From the NCBI GenBank assembly GCA_029256105.1, contig JAQSYO010000011.1:42764-106763 (forward strand): DNA of 64,000 bases, written 5' to 3'. The position numbers and the translations under genes were made by a program. Positions 59,589-64,000 of this stretch are shown piece by piece. The notes beneath the pieces were generated by a model. That model saw only the letters and a list, made by a program, of their open reading frames with translations, did not search any database and was not told where the DNA came from. Positions within the stretch are counted from its first letter, which is position 1. Every line of letters begins with the position of its first letter. The stretch comes from Herbinix sp. (GTDB lineage Bacteria; Bacillota; Clostridia; Lachnospirales; Lachnospiraceae).

Positions 59589-60480
59589 TTTTAGAAGAAG
59601 CATCAACCATAAGATGCTGTTTGTAATTACACTTCTAATACCAATTATACTATGTTTGATTACAGGTTCTATAAAGCTAGGGAGAACATCGCTGCGAGTG
59701 GGAATTCTTGAAAGTAACGCAAGTGAGATACAAAGGGAGAATCAAAAGGGTTTGTATGAGATATTGAGACAATCGAAGGACATAAATTATGAAATTGCAA
59801 ATAAGGGAACACTCCACACAGATCTATTGACTGGAAAGTATCATTTGATATTAGACTACCGCAACAGTATTTCCAACGATGATTTTGTACTTATAACCTA
59901 TCAAAGTGAAAATAAGAAGTTAGCGATGTTGGAGATTTTTAAGGGTGCAATTAGAAAGGGGGAATACATTAATTTAAGTGGATTGTCAAAAGTAGGTATT
60001 AATGAGACGGAACGGACATTGGCACTGCTGTTAACCTTATTCATGATTTTATCTACAATCCCAACAGCAGCAATAATCAGGGATAAGCAGAGCGGAACCT
60101 ATGAGCGGTATCAATTCGCAAGAAGTGGTAGTATAGGATATATACAAGGATTTATCATTCATACGTTTTTGATTGCTTTAGCGCAGGTTATTCTCTGTTT
60201 GACAGTATTGGATTTTTTACAAAAGAATTTTATGTTGTCACTGTTAACCGGAACTGTGATTGGAGTAATTATTGCGGGAATAGCTACGATGTTTTCAACC
60301 TTAATCTGTCTTGCAAGTAAGAGTGAAATGCAAGCCAATATAACAGCTTCCTCTCTGGCAGCAGTGATGTCGCTGCTAGGTGGGACATTTATTGCGATTG
60401 AATCAATGCCTCGTTTGCTTCAGGTGATAAGTCTAGTGAGCCCAATGCGTTGGATTGTGGAATTAGCCAGAATTATGTAG
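59560..60480 (+). CDS. ABC-2 type permease 2
   Basis: The 306-residue protein has an N-terminal helix, a large extracytoplasmic loop (about 45-145), then five helices with RDKQSGTYERYQFARSGSIGYIQGF and LLGGTFIAIESMPRLLQVISLVSPMRWIVE, the ABC-2 family C-terminal signature. ATG 59560 follows AAGGAGGAA. It overlaps permease 1, implying coupled translation and a heterodimeric channel. A hairpin (60568-60594) lies downstream. Confidence 0.9.
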   Translation: MGIYLVMKNNFRRSINHKMLFVITLLIPIILCLITGSIKLGRTSLRVGILESNASEIQRENQKGLYEILRQSKDINYEIANKGTLHTDLLTGKYHLILDYRNSISNDDFVLITYQSENKKLAMLEIFKGAIRKGEYINLSGLSKVGINETERTLALLLTLFMILSTIPTAAIIRDKQSGTYERYQFARSGSIGYIQGFIIHTFLIALAQVILCLTVLDFLQKNFMLSLLTGTVIGVIIAGIATMFSTLICLASKSEMQANITASSLAAVMSLLGGTFIAIESMPRLLQVISLVSPMRWIVELARIM

Positions 60481-60567
60481 TTACTATTATTAAATGCAAT
60501 CCTTCTATGTGGAGTAAAAATATATTTGTTTCCATTCAAGTATATAAATGCTATAATTTGGATACCG

Positions 60568-60600
60568 ATAGCCTGCGAGGAAATCGCGGGCTATTATTGT
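60568..60600 (+). terminator. Hairpin, probable terminator of the ABC exporter operon
   Basis: ATAGCCTGCGA (60568-60578) pairs with TCGCGGGCTAT (60584-60594, one wobble), then TATTGT. The T-run is weak. Confidence 0.55.
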
Positions 60601-60707
60601 ACCTATGAATTTTTATTATGAGGATATAATAATAGATCAGAGATAGTAATTTTCGAACAGGCAATTATCACATTTAATTAATAATATACGAAAGGAGTTA
60701 CAGCTCA

Positions 60708-61628
60708 ATGAATCTCACAGAATGTTATGATAAGAATAAAGCAATATTAATTGAAGGTGCCTTAGGGGTACGTTTACGGAGTGAATATTCCCTTTACCCA
60801 GAATCAAAGGTAGCTAATGCAAGCTTTATATATCAAGATAAAGCAAAGCGTGCAATGCAGGAAATCTATAGACAATACATTGGTATTGCAGATACGTATC
60901 AGCTTCCTATTATGCTTACAACACCGACACGTAGAGCCAATAAAAGAAATGTAGCAGAATCTGAATATAGTGAGAACATCATTCAAGACAATGTAGCTTT
61001 TTTGAGAGGACTGCAAGAGGAATTCTCGGGGAATATATATGTTGGTGGTTTAATGGGCTGCAAAGGGGATGCGTATAAAGGAACTGAGGTTTTATCGATA
61101 ACTGAGGCCCATGAATTCCATTCCTGGCAAGCGCAGTTATTTGGAAAGGCGAAGGCAGATTTTCTGTTTGCAGGAGTTATGCCCGTATTATCAGAAGCGA
61201 TTGGTATGGCAAAAGCGATGGAAGCGTCCGGATTGCCTTATATTATAAGCTTTATGATTCGAGAAAACGGATGTCTGATTGATGGTACCTCTATCCATGA
61301 TGCAATGACAGCAATTGAAGAAGCAACGAATAGAAAACCGCTTTGTTACATGACAAATTGTGTTCATCCAATTATCTTAGGAAAGGCATTAACTCATTCT
61401 TTTAATCAAACCGATTTGGTAAGAACAAGGTTTAAAGGAATACAAGCGAATGCATCGCCGTTATCTCCGGAGGAATTGGATCAATGCTGCGAACTGAAAA
61501 GTTCCAATCCGATTGACTTGGCGGAAGAAATGATAAAGCTGCGTCTGCAATACGATTTCCAAATATTTGGTGGCTGCTGTGGTACGGATCAAACACATAT
61601 GGAAGAGTTAGCGAGAAGACTAAAATAA
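60708..61628 (+). CDS. Homocysteine S-methyltransferase family protein
   Basis: The 306-residue barrel has the three zinc-binding cysteines: one in CYMTNCVHP (about C227) and the pair in FGGCCGTDQTHM (about C293-C294). The opening AILIEGALGVRLR replaces the usual DGGLGTEL-type start, and LTTPTRRANKRN the usual TxSYQA, so the substrate may differ from S-methylmethionine/homocysteine. It transfers a methyl group to a thiol. AAAGGAG precedes ATG 60708. It is a single gene. Confidence 0.85.
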   Translation: MNLTECYDKNKAILIEGALGVRLRSEYSLYPESKVANASFIYQDKAKRAMQEIYRQYIGIADTYQLPIMLTTPTRRANKRNVAESEYSENIIQDNVAFLRGLQEEFSGNIYVGGLMGCKGDAYKGTEVLSITEAHEFHSWQAQLFGKAKADFLFAGVMPVLSEAIGMAKAMEASGLPYIISFMIRENGCLIDGTSIHDAMTAIEEATNRKPLCYMTNCVHPIILGKALTHSFNQTDLVRTRFKGIQANASPLSPEELDQCCELKSSNPIDLAEEMIKLRLQYDFQIFGGCCGTDQTHMEELARRLK

Positions 61629-61731
61629 ATGCCATGTAGTGTACACTTATTTTTAAACCTCACAGAAATATTATTATTTATCTTAAAATATTTATATATC
61701 TTTATTTATACTCCTTCTTACATTTATAATC

Positions 61732-61854
61732 AATTATGCTGTTAATAATCAAGTTAAGAGCTGAGCTATTAGCGATGGTTAATGTTACAGCATAATTCTC
61801 GTTATAAACTGATATTCCGAAGGTAGACAAAAGATCAGTTTATCATTATAATGA
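61732..61854. other. Structured leader upstream of rlmD
   Basis: The 343-bp gap 61629-61971 holds AATTATGCTGT (61732-61742) with its exact inverted copy at 61787-61797, ATAAACTGAT/ATCAGTTTAT (61804-61813 and 61834-61843), and the palindrome TCATTATAATGA (61843-61854). They may be terminators for the upstream gene or a 5' leader; no known riboswitch consensus is seen. Confidence 0.5.
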
Positions 61855-61971
61855 TACGGTGAATGAATCAATTGTAGTATTGGAAGGAGGATGGGTTAAG
61901 TTACTATTTGCAAGTATTTGATAATTACCTAAAAAAGTTATTATCATAATAGGACAAGCCCATAAGAATAG

Positions 61972-63399
61972 ATGAAAAAAGGTCAAATATATGAAGGTAC
62001 TGTAAAAAGAGTAGATTTTCCCAATAAGGGAATTGTTGAAATAGAGAGTGAAAAGGCAGTAGTAAAGAACAGCATGCCTGGTCAAAAGATAAGTTTTTCC
62101 GTGAATAAAATCAGAAGTGGTAAAGCGGAGGGCAGATTACTTCAGGTTCTTGAGAAATCCCCGTTAGAAACGAGAGAAAAGGCGTGTAAAAGCTTTGGTG
62201 AATGTGGTGGCTGCAGCTATCAGACAATGTCTTATGAAAACCAGCTAGAGATGAAAAAAGAGCAGGTTAAGAGACTGATTGATCAAGTGTGTCAGGAATA
62301 TAATTACGAAGGGATTCTTGGAAGTCCGATTGAATGGGGATACCGAAATAAGATGGAGTTTTCCTTCGGTGATGAAATTAAAAATGGACCACTTGCCTTA
62401 GGACTTCATAAGAAAGGTAGCTTTCACGATATTATTACTGCAGATGACTGTGCTATTGTGGATACTGACTTCAATCAAATTCTTAGTACTGTATTAGATT
62501 ATGGTACAGAACTCGGAATGGATTATTTGCATAAACTTACGCATAAAGGATATCTGAGACACCTGCTTGTGAGAAAGGCAGTGAAGACAGGAGAAATTCT
62601 GGTTAATATTATTACAACTTCACAGGAGGAACTATTTCATAATCCAGATGATGATGTACAACAAGAGGACACTATAATAGATGAAAGTAATAGCAGGGAT
62701 GTTTTCGCTACGCTTGCAGAGCGATTATTAGAATTACCTCTTGCAGGCTCCATTGTAGGCATTCATCATACTTATAATGACAGTCATGCGGATGTGGTGA
62801 AAAGTGACCGTACTGTCGTGCTTTTTGGTAGAGATTATATTTATGAAGAATTATTAGGCTTAAGATTTAAAATCTCAACATTTTCCTTCTTTCAGACGAA
62901 CTCCTTGGGAGCAGAAGTATTGTATACAAAAGTAAGAGAATATGTTGGTGAGACAAAGGACAAGCTGATATTTGATTTATACAGTGGAACCGGAACCATC
63001 GCTCAGCTTCTTGCACCGGTTGCAGGTAAGGTGACTGGCGTTGAGATCGTAGAAGAAGCAGTAGAAGCTGCGAAAGAAAATGCCGCCTTGAATGGATTGA
63101 GTAATTGTGAGTTTATTGCTGGAGATGTATTGAAAGTAATTGATTCCTTAGCTGATAATAAACCGGATATCATTGTACTGGATCCTCCGAGAGATGGAAT
63201 TCATCCCAAGGCGTTGGAAAAAATAATTGGTTTTGGTGTTGAGAAAATTGTATATATATCTTGTAAACCGACATCCTTGGTTAGGGATTTGGAGGTGCTG
63301 CAGGCTAAAGGGTATAAGGTGGAGAAGGTTTGTGCGGTGGATATGTTCCCGGAGACGGTGCATGTGGAGACGGTTTGCTTGCTATATAAGGTGAAGTAA
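61972..63399 (+). CDS. rlmD: 23S rRNA (uracil-C5)-methyltransferase RlmD/RumA family
   Basis: The 475-residue protein has an N-terminal TRAM domain (about 1-60), the iron-sulfur cluster motif ACKSFGECGGCSYQ (C72, C78, C81; a fourth Cys in TADDCAIVD), and a Rossmann methyltransferase domain: QTNSLGAEVLY, FDLYSGTGTIAQLLAP (SAM site), VLDPPRDGIHPKAL and the catalytic Cys in YISCKPTSL. It modifies a uridine in 23S rRNA; TrmA/RlmCD-type specificity is not certain. The ribosome site is weak (AAGAATAG). The terminator at 63420 follows. Confidence 0.93.
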   Translation: MKKGQIYEGTVKRVDFPNKGIVEIESEKAVVKNSMPGQKISFSVNKIRSGKAEGRLLQVLEKSPLETREKACKSFGECGGCSYQTMSYENQLEMKKEQVKRLIDQVCQEYNYEGILGSPIEWGYRNKMEFSFGDEIKNGPLALGLHKKGSFHDIITADDCAIVDTDFNQILSTVLDYGTELGMDYLHKLTHKGYLRHLLVRKAVKTGEILVNIITTSQEELFHNPDDDVQQEDTIIDESNSRDVFATLAERLLELPLAGSIVGIHHTYNDSHADVVKSDRTVVLFGRDYIYEELLGLRFKISTFSFFQTNSLGAEVLYTKVREYVGETKDKLIFDLYSGTGTIAQLLAPVAGKVTGVEIVEEAVEAAKENAALNGLSNCEFIAGDVLKVIDSLADNKPDIIVLDPPRDGIHPKALEKIIGFGVEKIVYISCKPTSLVRDLEVLQAKGYKVEKVCAVDMFPETVHVETVCLLYKVK

Positions 63400-63419
63400 A
63401 AATTGAATAGGTAATAAAT

Positions 63420-63456
63420 AAGCGCACTCGTTAGCATTTCTTTATGGGTGCGTTTT
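63420..63456 (+). terminator. Intrinsic terminator of rlmD
   Basis: AAGCGCAC (63420-63427) pairs with GTGCGTTT (63448-63455), followed by TT and A. The loop is long (20 bp). Confidence 0.6.
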
Positions 63457-63507
63457 ACTGTAGGAATTTGAACTCATGGTTTGAAAATAATTTAAAGGAG
63501 GGTTATA

Positions 63508-63660
63508 ATGGAAGAGGTATTCCGAATTGAATTGATTTGGATTAACATGTCCTTTTTCCGGTTCCAGACATGTTGTAAGGACAATGTGATAATACAGAGA
63601 ATACCAATAATGATTTTAGTAAGACTAATCCTATCCGTTCATTATGAATTAATGGGATGA
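63508..63660 (+). CDS. Possible small ORF (50 aa)
   Basis: An ATG at 63508 directly behind AAAGGAGGG opens a 50-codon frame (MEEVFRIELIWINMSFFRF..., IMILVRLILSVHYELMG) with hydrophobic stretches. No homology is recognised. The strong ribosome site is the only support, and a remnant or a chance frame is equally possible. Confidence 0.3.
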   Translation: MEEVFRIELIWINMSFFRFQTCCKDNVIIQRIPIMILVRLILSVHYELMG

Positions 63661-63710
63661 TAGGATACAATAGGTTATGATAGATAGAAAATCAAGATGG
63701 AGGTGTAGGA

Positions 63711-64000
63711 ATGAATATAGAGGCTTATGACCTTGACTCACTTAGAAAAATAGTGCGCACTCTTCAAAAAGAAAATGAAGCCTTGAAATCTCAGTTGAAA
63801 AAGGCTGATATTGCATTCGATGCTCCTAATCCATTTGAGGTGACAATAGAGAGTATTAATGAGTATGATCCTGATCAGGGAGAGCGTATTCTTGGAAGAT
63901 TTATAACTGAGGATTTAGCAAAACGATATTTTGCTATGTTTTGGGGTAGAGAAGATGTTTATGCCAAAAGAGGAAAGAATGGCGGATATTTTCCGCAGTG
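63711..64000 (+). CDS. TOTE-type primase-helicase protein, 5' part
   Basis: The 96 codons in the window read MNIEAYDLDSLRKIVRTL, a coiled coil with ENEALKSQLKKADI, then EYDPDQGERILGRFITEDLAKRYFAMF and GREDVYAKRGKNGGYFPQ. I recognise this as the N-terminus of the large TOTE conflict-system proteins that fuse an archaeo-eukaryotic-type primase domain to a DEAD/DEAH helicase and nuclease. The start follows GGAGGTG at 63699-63705. The rest lies beyond the window edge, so activity and neighbours cannot be judged. Confidence 0.75.
   Translation, partial: MNIEAYDLDSLRKIVRTLQKENEALKSQLKKADIAFDAPNPFEVTIESINEYDPDQGERILGRFITEDLAKRYFAMFWGREDVYAKRGKNGGYFPQ

Noticed and set aside
61846..62085. 79-codon minus-strand frame before rlmD
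   Set aside because: It overlaps the rlmD start and has no ribosome site or family match.

Overview
The window is AT-rich, with TTGACA/TATAAT-type promoters, strong GGAGG ribosome sites, many intrinsic terminators and typical Firmicutes families (PcrA, YerC/TrpR-like, DUF1836, PadR, YtxH, a LysM-GH18 protein of the spore cortex-hydrolase type). I read it as the chromosome of a spore-forming, plant-polysaccharide-using Lachnospiraceae/Clostridium cluster XIVa bacterium (Lachnoclostridium/Clostridium phytofermentans-like). The rank is an inference from gene content; no rRNA gene is present.

Positions 1 to about 22,290 look like the right part of an integrated mobile island. It ends with a large serine recombinase gene (20438-22345) whose 3' end runs into the beheaded 3' part of an SsuA/NMT1-like ABC substrate-binding protein gene (22293-22865), so the element sits inside that gene and its left end lies outside the window. 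The cargo is a patchwork of mostly single genes on the plus strand: P-loop kinases, GNAT, HD, nucleotidyltransferases, a 2'-deoxyribosyltransferase-like protein, an XRE regulator, a methyltransferase, lipoproteins and small membrane proteins. Several are broken (DUF3784 frameshift, aminoglycoside nucleotidyltransferase-like gene with one stop codon, DNA-methylase and Rhs/YD remnants). Short hairpins recur in the gaps. Next to the recombinase is a three-gene signalling unit (14687-19722): a PocR-domain histidine kinase, a receiver protein with a coiled-coil insertion, and an 829-aa-class HD-domain protein. It is my best candidate for an undescribed system.

From 22.9 to 35.5 kb come housekeeping genes (pcrA, DUF1836, YerC-like) and then a Dlt-like operon (28514-35503): transglutaminase-domain protein, Asp/Glu racemase, adenylation enzyme, carrier protein, MBOAT acyltransferase and SGNH/DltD-like protein. 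Together they suggest aminoacylation of an envelope polymer, perhaps with a D-acidic amino acid.

From 36.5 to 44.2 kb is a disaccharide-phosphorolysis locus: LacI regulator, ABC importer, GH65 phosphorylase and beta-phosphoglucomutase, with a well-defined promoter and operator-like sites. Next come an ECF sigma/anti-sigma pair, an AraC-type regulator, and ribosomal protein bL25/Ctc under a near-perfect CIRCE element.

From 48.1 to 52.5 kb is a four-gene glycan operon (sugar-1-P nucleotidyltransferase, GT4, alpha/alpha-barrel-like protein, GH130) that appears to pair synthesis with phosphorolysis. Then come a lone Phd/YefM antitoxin, a set of small membrane/stress proteins (YtxH, a 49-aa lmo0937-like protein, YggT), PhzF, a DinB-like protein, a PadR regulator with an ABC-2 exporter, a homocysteine methyltransferase family protein and RlmD. 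The window closes with the 5' end of a probable TOTE-type primase-helicase gene. Short tandem repeats sit in many intergenic gaps of the right two thirds.
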